The notes under the pieces: model-generated
Told to the model about the DNA's origin: nothing
The model's database searches: none
The model's input: the letters and a program-made list of their open reading frames with translations, nothing else
Made by a program: the position numbers and the translations under genes
Assembly: GCF_009712475.1 (NCBI RefSeq)
Contig: NZ_VCJO01000005.1
Coordinates: 349,960-413,959 of the forward strand
Length of the DNA: 64,000 nt
Reading direction: 5' to 3'
Source of the DNA: Micromonospora sp. CP22
GTDB taxonomy: Bacteria; Actinomycetota; Actinomycetes; Mycobacteriales; Micromonosporaceae
In this document: positions 47,037 to 55,824 of the stretch, in pieces
Numbering within the stretch: position 1 is the first letter of the stretch
Layout of the letters: each line of letters starts with the position of its first letter

Positions 47037-49094
47037 CTACGTGGCTTCTGGTGGGCGCAGTGCGACGCGGCGCAGCAGTTGGGCGTTGAGCGCGACCACG
47101 ATGGTGGAGGCCGACATCAGCACGGCGGCGACCGCCGGGCTCAGGGCCACGCCGGCCCAGGCCAGCACTCCGGCGGCGAGCGGCAGCGCGATCACGTTGT
47201 AGCCGGCGGCCCAGACCAGGTTCTGGAGCATTTTCCGGTACGCGGCCCGGGACAACCGGATCACTCCGCTCACGCCGCGCGGGTCGGACGAGGCGAGGAC
47301 CACCCCGGCGGACTCGATGGCTACGTCGGTGCCCGCGCCGATCGCGATGCCGACGTTCGCGCGGGCCAGTGCGGGCGCGTCGTTGACTCCGTCGCCCACC
47401 ATGGCCACCCGCAGTCCGCGTCGCTGCAACTCCGTCACGGTGTCGTCCTTCTCGGCGGGCAGCACCTCGGCGAAGACCTCGTCCTCGCCGGAGCGGAACC
47501 CGAGGTCGGCGGCGACCGCCTCAGCGACCGGGCGGGCGTCGCCGGTGATCATCGCGATCTTGCGGATGCCCTGGCCACGCAGGTCGGCGATGGCCTGCCG
47601 GGCCTCCGGCCGGATTTGGTCGGCCAATGCCAGCGCGCCGAGGACGGTGGCGTCGCCGTCGTTGAGCCGCAGCAGGTAGAGCACCGCCGCGCCACGGTGT
47701 GACCAGTCCCGCCGATGCTCGTCGAGGTCCTCCGGAACCGTCACGTCGAGTTCCCGCAGCAGTGCCGGACCGCCCACGGCGTAGGTCACCCCATCCACCT
47801 CGGCGCGTACGCCCCGGCCGGTGAGCGAGTGGAAACCGGTCGCCACCCGCTGGTCGCCCTGCTCGGCGGCGGCCACGATCGCTCGGGCGAGCGGATGCTC
47901 GCTGTCGGCCTCCACCGCTGCCGCGATGGCGAGCACGTCCGATTCGGTCGTGCCGCTGGCGGCGGCGACGTCGGTGACGACGTGTTCGCCCCGGGTCAGC
48001 GTGCCGGTCTTGTCGAACAGCACCGTGTCGATCGTGCGCATCCGTTCCAGGGCCAGCCGGTCCTTGACCAGGATGCCGGCCTTGGCGGCGACGGCCGTGG
48101 ACAGCGCGATGACCAGCGGGATGGCCAGCCCGAGCGCGTGCGGGCAGGCGATGACCAGCACCGTCACCGTGCGTACGACCGCCTCGTCCACATCGCCCAG
48201 CAGCGACCAGACCACCAGGGTCAACACGGCGGTCGCGGTGGCGATGTAGAACAGCCAGGCGGCGAATCGGTCGGCCAGCACCTGTGCCCGGCCGCTGGAC
48301 TGCTGGGCCTCGCTGACCAGCCGCTGGATGCCGGCCAGCGCGGTGTCGTCACCGACGGCCTCGATCCGGACCCGTAGCGCGGCGTCGGTGGCGACCGTGC
48401 CGGCCACCACCCGGTCGCCGGTCGCCCGGGACACCGGCCGCGACTCACCCGTGATCATCGACTCGTCCAGTTCGGCGCGGCCGTCCACCACGGTGCCGTC
48501 GGCGGGGACCCGCGAGCCCGGCCGGACCAGGACCACGTCGCCGACACCGAGTTCGGTGACCGCGACCCGCTGCGGCTGCCCCTCCGGGTCGAGCCGCTCG
48601 GCGTCGTCGGGCAGCAGGGCGGCGAGTGCCGACAGCGCGCCCTGGGCCTGGCCGATCGCCTTCATCTCCTGCCAGTGGCCGAGCAGCATGATCGTCACCA
48701 GGGCGGCCAGCTCCCACCAGAAGTCCAGGTCGAACGCGCCGAGCGAGGTGGCCAGCGATGCCACGTAGGCAACGCTGATCGCCATCGCGATCAGCAGCAT
48801 CATCCCCGGTGCCCGGTCTCGGATCTCGCGTACCGCGCCCTGGAGGAACGGCCAGCCGCCGTAACCGAAGACCACCGTGCCGAGCACCGGTCCCACCAGG
48901 CCGATGCCGGGGAAGTCCAACTCGTAGCCGAACCAGTCCATCACCATGTGGCTGGTGGCCACGATCGGCACGGTCAGCGCCAGGCTGAGCCAGAACTTGC
49001 GGCGGAACGCCGCCGGATCGTGCCCGGCGTGCTTGTCGTGCCCGGCGTGTTCGTCGTCTCCGTGCTGCTTCGCGTGGTGCTGCGCGTGGGACAT
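47037..49094 (-). CDS. CopB-type heavy-metal P1B ATPase
   Basis: A 685-residue P-type ATPase. Instead of an HMA domain it has a His-rich N-terminus (HAQHHAKQHGDDEHAGHDKH), and its transport motif is CPH (IACPHALGLAIP) rather than CPC, which marks the CopB subgroup linked to Cu+/Cu2+/Ag+ export. DKTGTLTRG, TGESRPV, SEHPLARAI and MVGDGVNDAPALA are all intact. ATG 49094 has GGAGG seven bases upstream; the longer frame would run across the operator. A CsoR-type box at 49118-49134 points to copper control together with the csoR-copZ-copA locus 12 kb away. Confidence 0.92.
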   Translation of the reverse strand: MSHAQHHAKQHGDDEHAGHDKHAGHDPAAFRRKFWLSLALTVPIVATSHMVMDWFGYELDFPGIGLVGPVLGTVVFGYGGWPFLQGAVREIRDRAPGMMLLIAMAISVAYVASLATSLGAFDLDFWWELAALVTIMLLGHWQEMKAIGQAQGALSALAALLPDDAERLDPEGQPQRVAVTELGVGDVVLVRPGSRVPADGTVVDGRAELDESMITGESRPVSRATGDRVVAGTVATDAALRVRIEAVGDDTALAGIQRLVSEAQQSSGRAQVLADRFAAWLFYIATATAVLTLVVWSLLGDVDEAVVRTVTVLVIACPHALGLAIPLVIALSTAVAAKAGILVKDRLALERMRTIDTVLFDKTGTLTRGEHVVTDVAAASGTTESDVLAIAAAVEADSEHPLARAIVAAAEQGDQRVATGFHSLTGRGVRAEVDGVTYAVGGPALLRELDVTVPEDLDEHRRDWSHRGAAVLYLLRLNDGDATVLGALALADQIRPEARQAIADLRGQGIRKIAMITGDARPVAEAVAADLGFRSGEDEVFAEVLPAEKDDTVTELQRRGLRVAMVGDGVNDAPALARANVGIAIGAGTDVAIESAGVVLASSDPRGVSGVIRLSRAAYRKMLQNLVWAAGYNVIALPLAAGVLAWAGVALSPAVAAVLMSASTIVVALNAQLLRRVALRPPEAT

Positions 49095-49117
49095 GTCATC
49101 GCCTCCAACGCCACCAT

Positions 49118-49134
49118 ATACCCCTCGGGGGTAT
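49118..49134. promoter_or_regulatory. CsoR-type operator 3
   Basis: ATACCCCTCGGGGGTAT, a 17-base near-palindrome closely similar to the boxes at 34720 and 34754, sits 24 bases upstream of the CopB-type ATPase start. Confidence 0.75.
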
Positions 49135-49434
49135 GAGGTGGCGATGTGCGCGGCTCGGCTCATAACAGCGCCGCCGCCAGCCATACCTCGCCCGTTCATC
49201 CATTCGTCCACAACGATCGGCTGAACTAGTTTCGCTGTCGTGTTTCCGGTTGATGTCCGAGACGCCAGTCAAGCCTGCGGCGATCGTGTGAGGACCTAGA
49301 GCTGAACCGTTACACCATGGTAGGAATGCGCTCTGACGTGGGCAGGTACGCCCACCCTCCACCGTGTAGCCCCGGCGCGAGCGTCGGATCCTGCTGAGAT
49401 CAACGTCGATGAGGCAAGGGAGCGGAGTACGCCG
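49135..49434. other. divergent intergenic region copB-histidine kinase
   Basis: 300 bases without a convincing gene. It is A/T-richer than its surroundings around 49200-49330. It must hold the promoter of the sensor kinase operon. GGGAGCGGAG ahead of GTG 49435 is the ribosome binding site. No hairpin or repeat stands out. Confidence 0.55.
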
Positions 49435-51939
49435 GTGACAGGTGTTACAGCGGCAGCCGCGGTGCGCACCCATGCCGAAGCGCGCCGAGGATGGCTGGCC
49501 CGGGGCAGTATCGTCCGGCTGCTGCGGCTGCTGGTAGCCGTACCATTGATCGCCGTCGTGGGGTTCGCCGGCCTGGCCCTTGAGGGCACGGTCCGGCAGG
49601 TGCTCAACGCGGGCACCGTGCACGACGTCGTCACGCTCTCCACCCAGGCCGGTGCGCTCGCCCGCGCCCTCCAAGCCGAACGCGTGATCGCCGCGGTCGA
49701 GGTGACCACCCAGGGCCAGGCCGCCAGCGCCGCCTTCGACGAACAGGTCGCCCGCACCGACGCCGAGATCGTCGAGTTCCAGCGCCGCCGGGCCGAGGTG
49801 TCCAGCGGGAACTCCGCCCTGCAACGGGTCGACGCGGGTCTGATATCGCTCAGCACTGTGCGCCAGCAGGTCCGGGCGAGTCCGCGCGCCACCCTGTCCG
49901 CCATCGCCTTCAGTTACCGGATCCTCATCGCGGACCTGCTCGCCTTCCGCGCGTCCGTGGCCACCGACACCTCGACGCGCATCGCCGACGACGTCCGGGC
50001 CGCGGTGGCGGTGTCCGAGGCGGGCGAGGCGATCGGCCAGCTCCAGGTCATTGTGCTGCGTAGCCTCGCCGGGGGCGAGCTGACCCCGGCCGGGCAGCAG
50101 GAGATCGTCGGCGCACAGGCCCGGTACGCCGAAGCCACCAACGCCTTCCTGGCCCTCGCCGAACCCGGCTGGGTGGCGAACTGGGAACAGATCGGCACCG
50201 ACGCACAGGTCGTCGCCGCGCAACGCCTTCAGGATCAGGTGGGCCGCACACTGCCCGGTGGACGACTCGCGGTCGACGCGAACGCCTGGGTCGAGGCCAC
50301 CGACGGCTGGGTCAGCCAGATGTTCCGGATCCAGAGCGAGGTGGACGCCGCCGTGGCGGAGCGGGTGTCCACCGAACGCGGACAACTACTGCGGAACGCG
50401 TTGGCGCAGGGCGCCGGCATCTTCCTGGTCCTGGCGCTCACCGTCGTACTCACCGGTGTGGTTGCCCGACGGATCACCCGCCGGCTGCGGTCCCTGCGCA
50501 ACACCGTGACCAAGGTGGCGTACGACCGGCTGCCGGCCGTGGTGCGGGAACTCAGCGCCGCCCCACCCGGGAGCGTGCAGCCCGACGAGGTGGCGGATCG
50601 CTCGGTGGCGGAATTCCGGATCACCGGCTCCGACGAGATCGCCGAGGTGGCCACCGCGACCCGGGCGCTGCACCGGGAGGCGGTCCGGATCGCCGGTGAA
50701 CAGGCCGTGATGCGGGCGAACATCGCCGAGATCTTCGTGCACCTGTCCCGACGCGAGCAGCGGCTGGTGGACGCGATGCTGGCCCAGGTGGACGAGGTGG
50801 AGCGGGACGAGGCCGACCCGGAGCGCCTCCAGCAGCTGTACCGGCTGGACCACCTCGCGACCCGGATGGCGCGGATCAACCAGAGCCTGCTGGTGCTCGG
50901 CGGTTCCGGCATCTCCCGGGTACGCCAGGAGCCGGTTCCCCTCGACCACGTGCTCCAGGCCGCGCTGTCCCAGATCGAGCACTACACCCGGGTCCGGATC
51001 GGCACGGTGGACAAGGAACTGGCGATCGCCGGCACGGCGGTCGACGAGATCGTGCACCTGGTCGCCGAGCTGTTGGACAACGCGACCGGATACTCCCCGC
51101 CGGACGCCGAGGTGCTGGTCACCGGCCACGCGCTCTCCGACCGGGCCATCGTGCAGGTGGTCGACCAGGGCGTCGGGCTGTCCGTGCAACGCTGCGCGCA
51201 CCTGAACGCGGCCCTGGCCAACCCGTCGACGATCGACGTGTCGGGAGTGCGGGCGATGGGTCTGACCGTGGTCGCCCGGCTCGCCGCCCGACACGCGGTC
51301 AAGGTGGAGCTACGTCCCGGGCCGAAGGGTGGCACGGTCGCCGAGATCACGCTGCCCGCGCCGATCGTCGAGCGCCGACCGGCTCAGCAGCTTCAGCCGG
51401 TGGAAGCCGAGTTGACCCGCCCTCGGCCCTCCGCAGCCGTGGCCCGCCCGGTCGCCGCGACGGTGGCCCGCGCCGACCTCCCGGTGGCCGGCTCCCGTAC
51501 CCCGACGCCCACCGTCGGGCGGGCCCCGGTCGGTGCCGTGACGGCGGGTGCCGGGCGGTCGAGCGCACCGCCGTCGCCCAACCCCGTCGCCCGACCCGCA
51601 GCGCCCGCACCGCTGTTCAAACCGGCAACCCAGGCCCAACCGGTCGGCTCGGGCCGACCCGCTGGACCGACGGTGAACGGCTGGTTCAAGACCGCCCTGG
51701 ACGATGACTCGGCGGCCGTCATCTGGCCGGTCGATGCCGGCGAGACCTGGGCGACCACCACGCCGCCGCTGGCCACCCAGGTCGGGCTGCCACGCCGGGT
51801 GCCCCAGCCGCATCTCGTCCCCGAGGTGCCCCAACGGATCGCGGACCCCCGTCGGAAGCTGGACCCGACGGCCGTGGCGGCAGCCATGTCGGCCTACGCC
51901 AAGGGCGTAGCCGGACGCCGCGCACCCAACCCCCTCTGA
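49435..51939 (+). CDS. NIT-domain sensor histidine kinase (conservon CvnA-like)
   Basis: An 834-residue membrane kinase-like protein. Helix 1 (about 26-50) is followed by an extracytoplasmic NIT (nitrate/nitrite-sensing-like) domain up to about 310, helix 2 (about 322-342), a HAMP-like linker, a dimerisation region (FVHLSRREQRLVDAMLAQVDEVERDEADPERLQQLYRLDHLATRMAR) and a HATPase domain (LVAELLDNATGYSPPD, VVDQGVGLS, MGLTVVARLAARH). A Pro/Ala-rich cytoplasmic tail of about 190 residues ends the protein. The H-box has HLATRM in place of the usual HExxR, as in CvnA proteins. It forms an operon with a roadblock protein and a binding lipoprotein. Confidence 0.9.
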   Translation: MTGVTAAAAVRTHAEARRGWLARGSIVRLLRLLVAVPLIAVVGFAGLALEGTVRQVLNAGTVHDVVTLSTQAGALARALQAERVIAAVEVTTQGQAASAAFDEQVARTDAEIVEFQRRRAEVSSGNSALQRVDAGLISLSTVRQQVRASPRATLSAIAFSYRILIADLLAFRASVATDTSTRIADDVRAAVAVSEAGEAIGQLQVIVLRSLAGGELTPAGQQEIVGAQARYAEATNAFLALAEPGWVANWEQIGTDAQVVAAQRLQDQVGRTLPGGRLAVDANAWVEATDGWVSQMFRIQSEVDAAVAERVSTERGQLLRNALAQGAGIFLVLALTVVLTGVVARRITRRLRSLRNTVTKVAYDRLPAVVRELSAAPPGSVQPDEVADRSVAEFRITGSDEIAEVATATRALHREAVRIAGEQAVMRANIAEIFVHLSRREQRLVDAMLAQVDEVERDEADPERLQQLYRLDHLATRMARINQSLLVLGGSGISRVRQEPVPLDHVLQAALSQIEHYTRVRIGTVDKELAIAGTAVDEIVHLVAELLDNATGYSPPDAEVLVTGHALSDRAIVQVVDQGVGLSVQRCAHLNAALANPSTIDVSGVRAMGLTVVARLAARHAVKVELRPGPKGGTVAEITLPAPIVERRPAQQLQPVEAELTRPRPSAAVARPVAATVARADLPVAGSRTPTPTVGRAPVGAVTAGAGRSSAPPSPNPVARPAAPAPLFKPATQAQPVGSGRPAGPTVNGWFKTALDDDSAAVIWPVDAGETWATTTPPLATQVGLPRRVPQPHLVPEVPQRIADPRRKLDPTAVAAAMSAYAKGVAGRRAPNPL

Positions 51940-51980
51940 CGCTGACTGTCCAACCCCCCTCCCCGATCTGGAGCAACGTC

Positions 51981-52385
51981 GTGACAAGCCCGAACGATCT
52001 GAGCTGGCTGTTGCAGAACTTCGTGAACCGTACGCCGGAGGTCAGCCATGCCCTCGCCATCTCCACCGACGGCCTGGTCCTGGCGCACAACCACAGCCTT
52101 CCCCGCGACCGCGCCGACCAGCTCGCCGCCACCGGCAGTGGACTGATCGCCCTGCTCGTCGGGGCCGCCCGGTTCTTCGAGGCGGGCTCGGTGATCTCGA
52201 ACGTGACCCAGATGGACGGCGGCTTCATGTTCTGCATGTCGTTCAGCGACGGGGCGTCGCTGCTCGTGCTCGCCTCCCCGGTCTGCGACGTGGGTCAGGT
52301 GTCGTACGAGATGACCGACCTGGCCAACCGGATGGGTGAGGTGCTGACCCCGGCGGTGCGGTCCCAACTGCTGGGGATGATGTGA
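51981..52385 (+). CDS. roadblock/LC7 domain protein (conservon CvnB-like)
   Basis: A 134-residue roadblock protein. LSWLLQNFVNRTPEVSHALAISTDGLVLA and DRADQLAATGSGLIALLVGAARFF are the typical CvnB sequence. In Streptomyces conservons CvnB acts with CvnA, CvnC (DUF742) and the GTPase CvnD in a membrane signalling complex. GTG start 51981 has GGAG upstream. Its stop overlaps the start of the binding-protein gene (GTGA). No DUF742 or GTPase gene follows, which is unusual. Confidence 0.92.
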   Translation: MTSPNDLSWLLQNFVNRTPEVSHALAISTDGLVLAHNHSLPRDRADQLAATGSGLIALLVGAARFFEAGSVISNVTQMDGGFMFCMSFSDGASLLVLASPVCDVGQVSYEMTDLANRMGEVLTPAVRSQLLGMM

Positions 52386-53572
52386 GCGCCGGCCACCCCA
52401 CCCGCCGGTTGCTCGCGGCCCTGACGGCCGGCGTTCTGGTCGCCGGCACCGTCGCCTGTGACGGTGGGTCGGAGCCGGAGCGCCAGACCATCCGGATCGG
52501 GATGCTCACCGTCCTGGCCGGCTCGCTTGAGGCGCCGGGCTCTGAGCTGCGCGACGGTTTCCAGCTCTACCTGGACATGCGCGGCGGTCAGTTGGGTGGC
52601 CATCCGACCGAGCTGATCGTCGCCGACGAGGGATACGACCGCGACGTGACCGTCGAGTCCGCCACCAAGCTGCTGGAAAAGGACCGCGTCTCGGCGATCA
52701 CCGGCCTCATCAACGGCGGTAGCGTCGCGGCCATCCATCCGCTCATCGACGAGCACAAGGTGCCGCTGGTCGGCGCGCTGGGACGACCGGCGCTGACCGA
52801 CGTCACGTACGTCTGGCACACCAACCTGATCTCCGTCGAGCCGGGCGTGGCCATGGCACCGTTCGTCAAACAGGAGGTGGGGCAGGGCAGCGTCTACGCC
52901 ATCGGTCCCGACTTCCAGAGCGGTCGCGACGAGCTGCGCGGATTCGTCGACACGTTCGTCGAACTCGGCGGCCGGTTGGCCAACCCCGGCGGCAAGGCCG
53001 TGTTCAGCCCGTTCCCGGTCACCGAGGACTTCGGGCCGTACCTGGACGAGATCGCCGAGTCCGGCGCCGACGCGGTCTACTGCTTCTTCGACGCGCAGAA
53101 CGCCATCACGTTCGTCAAGCAGTACGCCGAGTCCGCCGTCGCTGACCTGCCGCTCTACGCGGCGGGTTTCGTGACCGAGCCGGCCAGCCTGGCCGAGCAG
53201 GGCGACGCGGCCGAGGGCATCTACAACGGCCTGAACTACTCACCCGACCTGGACAACGCGGCGAACCGGGAATTCGTCGCCGCCTGGAACGCGGCCTACC
53301 CGGGCCGGGTACCCACCTCGATCGTGATGGCGTCGTACGACGCGGCGGCCGTGCTGGACCGGGCGATCGCCGCAGCGGGCACCAACCCCAGCCCGGAGCA
53401 GATCAACTCCGCGATCGCCGGCCTCGGGCAGCTCAACAGCCCACGTGGGCCCTGGCAGTTCGCCAAGGCCACCCACGCGCCGATCCAGAAGTGGTACCTC
53501 CGCCAGGTCCGCCGGGACGGCCGGGCCCTGACCAACGTCGTCGTCTCGGAGTTGGCGACCCTCGGCGGTTGA
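52382..53572 (+). CDS. branched-chain-type ABC substrate-binding lipoprotein
   Basis: A 396-residue extracellular receptor of the Leu/Ile/Val-binding (periplasmic binding protein type 1) fold. It starts with a lipoprotein signal (LLAALTAGVLVAGTVAC, lipidated Cys near residue 26). The mature part reads TIRIGMLTVLAGSLEAPGSELRDGFQLYLD, LIVADEGYDRDVTVESATKLLEKDRVSAI and YAAGFVTEPASL. No permease or ATPase genes are near. It overlaps the roadblock gene by 4 bases, so it is likely the ligand-sensing subunit of the kinase rather than part of an importer. Confidence 0.9.
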   Translation: MSAGHPTRRLLAALTAGVLVAGTVACDGGSEPERQTIRIGMLTVLAGSLEAPGSELRDGFQLYLDMRGGQLGGHPTELIVADEGYDRDVTVESATKLLEKDRVSAITGLINGGSVAAIHPLIDEHKVPLVGALGRPALTDVTYVWHTNLISVEPGVAMAPFVKQEVGQGSVYAIGPDFQSGRDELRGFVDTFVELGGRLANPGGKAVFSPFPVTEDFGPYLDEIAESGADAVYCFFDAQNAITFVKQYAESAVADLPLYAAGFVTEPASLAEQGDAAEGIYNGLNYSPDLDNAANREFVAAWNAAYPGRVPTSIVMASYDAAAVLDRAIAAAGTNPSPEQINSAIAGLGQLNSPRGPWQFAKATHAPIQKWYLRQVRRDGRALTNVVVSELATLGG

Positions 53573-53628
53573 TCCGACGATGCCGCAGGTCAGCCGAGCA
53601 GGTTGACCCGGCGGGAGACAGAAGCTCG

Positions 53629-53664
53629 TCGTGGCCGGTGCCCGGTCCCGCACCGGCCACGACG
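53629..53664. terminator. bidirectional hairpin terminator
   Basis: GTCGTGGCCGGTGC (53629-53642) and GCACCGGCCACGAC (53651-53664) pair perfectly around an 8-base loop, between the convergent binding-protein and PAS-GAF genes. Confidence 0.85.
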
Positions 53665-53709
53665 CCCCACCCCGCAAGGCTGCGGGGAACGGCACCGTGG
53701 GACCGTCGG

Positions 53710-54999
53710 TCAGCGGTTTACGTAGGCGGCCAGGCCGCCGAGTTCCTCGGTCGCGATGAAGACCGCCCGTACGTTGAGGATGGCCTCCTCGACATGGCGG
53801 GGGCAGCCCCACGCCGAGTCTCCCCAGGAGTCGGCGATCTTGATCTCGGCCGGTTCGGGGCAGCCCTGCCTGCCGCCGAGCTGGCAGTGCTCCGGGTGTG
53901 GCGCGGCGGCCTGGGCGGCTGCGGCGGCGCGCATCTGGGCGTTCAGCTCTGCGGCGGCGGCTGCGCGCTGCTCGGCCTCGGCTCGAAGTTCCCGCTCCGC
54001 GCGTATCGCCTTGGCGAGTTCGTCATGAGCCGCCTTGGCCTGCGCCTCCGCTTCGAGCTTCGCCTGCTCGATGTGGTGACGCTCGATGGCCAGCGCGGCG
54101 GTGCCGGTGAACACTCGGGCGAGGGCCAGGTCGGTGTCCTGCGGAACGCGCGGGGTGCGGTGGTACATGGCGAACGTGCCCAGCAGGCTGCCGTCGCGGG
54201 CCAGGATCGGCGTGGACCAGCAGGCGGCCAGCCCGGCACGCTCGGCCAGCTCGCGGAAGTCGACCCAGAACGGATCGGTGGCGATGTCGGTGACGATGAC
54301 CGGTTCCCGCCGGTGGGCGGCGGTGCCGCAGGAGCCGACCCCCTCGCCGGTGGCGATCCCGTCGATGGCCTGGTTGTAGAAGTCCGGCAGGCTGGGCGCG
54401 GCACCGTGGCGCAGGTGCTGGCCGTCGGGGTCGGTGAGCAGCACGGAGACGAGCATCTCCTGCGGGGCGAGGTTCTCGATACACCGCGCCATGCCGTCGA
54501 GCACCTCGGTGAGCGGTGCCTGGCGGGCGATCTGTTCCAGCATGGCGCGGTGCTCGGCCATCAACCGCTGCGCGTGCTTGACCTGCGTGGTCTCCACGCC
54601 GATCACGCGGATGCCGATCACGGTGCCGTCGGTGTCCCGGCGCGGCTCGTAGGTGAAGTCGAAGTACGCCTCCCGGGCGTGCGGCTCGACGCCCAACATG
54701 ACCCGGACGTCCCGGCCCGTGTAGGACTCACCCGTGCGGTAGACCTGATCGAGCAGCTCGATGAAGCCCTGGTTGGTCAACTCGGGCATCACGTCCACGA
54801 GCGGTACGCCGGTGTGGGCCCGCTGCTCGCCGATGGCGGCGAAGAACGCCGGGTTCGCCGTCTCCACCACGTGCTGCGGCCCGATCAACGATGCGTAGAC
54901 GGCGATGGAGTGCCCGAACAACGTCCGCAGATCCTCTGCCGCCTGGCCCGAAACGGCCGGGTCCGCAGCGGTGGGAAGCTCACCGGGTGCCGCCGTCAT
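53710..54999 (-). CDS. PAS-GAF sensor protein with Cys/His C-terminal motif
   Basis: A 429-residue cytoplasmic protein: PAS domain (about 25-135, with MPELTNQGFIELLDQVYRTGE), GAF domain (about 145-295, containing GEGVGSCGTAAHRREPV and FWVDFRELAERAGLAACWSTPI), an Ala/Glu-rich coiled coil (about 298-350), then a compact end with three Cys and a His (HPEHCQLGGRQGCPEP, DSWGDSAWGCPRHVEEAI). No kinase, phosphatase or cyclase domain is present. The GAF part belongs to the type found in redox or light-responsive signalling. The C-terminal piece may bind a metal or a partner. ATG 54999 follows GAGAGG. Confidence 0.82.
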   Translation of the reverse strand: MTAAPGELPTAADPAVSGQAAEDLRTLFGHSIAVYASLIGPQHVVETANPAFFAAIGEQRAHTGVPLVDVMPELTNQGFIELLDQVYRTGESYTGRDVRVMLGVEPHAREAYFDFTYEPRRDTDGTVIGIRVIGVETTQVKHAQRLMAEHRAMLEQIARQAPLTEVLDGMARCIENLAPQEMLVSVLLTDPDGQHLRHGAAPSLPDFYNQAIDGIATGEGVGSCGTAAHRREPVIVTDIATDPFWVDFRELAERAGLAACWSTPILARDGSLLGTFAMYHRTPRVPQDTDLALARVFTGTAALAIERHHIEQAKLEAEAQAKAAHDELAKAIRAERELRAEAEQRAAAAAELNAQMRAAAAAQAAAPHPEHCQLGGRQGCPEPAEIKIADSWGDSAWGCPRHVEEAILNVRAVFIATEELGGLAAYVNR

Positions 55000-55201
55000 C
55001 GTCGGTTCGCCTCTCGTGCCGTCGGGATCGATCACTGTGATGTACCAGTCGGAGACGGTGGCCGCAGGCCGCGCAGGAGCGGGCTGAGGTCGCCCGATGC
55101 AGCGTACCGGCAGTCGGCGCAGGCGGCGACCGGTGCACCGCCCGCCGCCTGGTGCGGGCTGAGTGACCGTGCCCGCAAGGCGTTCGACGCCGGAATCGAC
55201 T

Positions 55202-55230
55202 GCCGCAGGACCGGTATCCGGTCCTGCGGC
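55202..55230 (-). terminator. hairpin downstream of the SnoaL-like gene
   Basis: GCCGCAGGACCGG-TAT-CCGGTCCTGCGGC, a perfect 13-base stem with a 3-base loop, lies 36 bases past the SnoaL-like stop on the minus strand. Confidence 0.8.
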
Positions 55231-55276
55231 GCTGACCGGTGTGAGGCTGTCGGCGCTGACCGGCGTCAGGCTGTCG
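55229..55276. repeat. 24-bp tandem duplication over the SnoaL-like stop codon
   Basis: Units 55229-55252 and 55253-55276 (GCGCTGACCGGYGTSAGGCTGTCG) differ at two positions. The right-hand unit contains the stop codon of the minus-strand gene (55266-55268). It is the same unit length as the duplication at 28564. Confidence 0.75.
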
Positions 55277-55757
55277 TGGCGCGACGGCCGAGGCCGAGAC
55301 CGCGAGCGAACCGCCCCATGGCCTGCGACATGCGCGACGGTACGGAGTCGGGGGCGGGGATGCCGACCGGTCGGATTCGACCGTTGTGCAGGGCGGTGAA
55401 CCGCCAGCCGTCCGGGGTGCGTACGGCGACCAGGGTCTGCCGGGACCGGCGCCGCTTGGGCAGCGTCGACCGCCATGGCATCAGGACCGAGGCGGTGCCG
55501 TGGACGATCGCGACGTCGGGGGTGACGTGGCGAATCGACTCGACCTCGCCGACCAGCGCTGACCCGGCCAGTACGCCACGGAAGAGCTGGTCGTGGGCGT
55601 GTTGCATGGGTGCCCGGCCGACCGCGCGGGTGCCGTCGTAGGAGACGTAGTCGGAGTCCTCGGTGAAGCAGCTCCCGTAGGCCACCGCGTCATTGTCGGT
55701 CCATGCCTGCATCAGGCGGTCGAACAAGGTGATGATCGCCTGGTCGTCGGTACTCAT
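55266..55757 (-). CDS. SnoaL-like / SgcJ family (NTF2 fold) protein
   Basis: A 163-residue NTF2-fold protein of the SgcJ/EcaC kind: MSTDDQAIITLFDRLMQAWTDNDAVAYGSCFTEDSDYVSYDGTRAVGRA, then HVTPDVAIVHGTASVL and QTLVAVRTPDGWRFTALHNGRIRP. Such proteins are small cytoplasmic enzymes or binding proteins. No catalytic set can be assigned. It is divergent from a MarR regulator with a short 58-base gap, so it is the likely target of that regulator. Confidence 0.85.
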   Translation of the reverse strand: MSTDDQAIITLFDRLMQAWTDNDAVAYGSCFTEDSDYVSYDGTRAVGRAPMQHAHDQLFRGVLAGSALVGEVESIRHVTPDVAIVHGTASVLMPWRSTLPKRRRSRQTLVAVRTPDGWRFTALHNGRIRPVGIPAPDSVPSRMSQAMGRFARGLGLGRRATTA

Positions 55758-55809
55758 GCCGCCCCCAATCCGGTACGATTTGCTGATCGAACATTACGAT
55801 AGCAGGAAG

Positions 55810-55824
55810 TTTCGAATGTCGAAA
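55810..55824. promoter_or_regulatory. palindrome over the marR start codon
   Basis: TTTCGA-ATG-TCGAAA is a perfect 6-base inverted repeat centred on the MarR start codon. A MarR dimer bound here would block its own transcript and perhaps the divergent SnoaL-like gene. Confidence 0.5.

Noticed and set aside
52382..53572. a branched-chain amino-acid ABC importer operon
   Set aside because: Only the binding protein is present; there is no permease or ATPase gene, and the start overlaps the roadblock gene instead.
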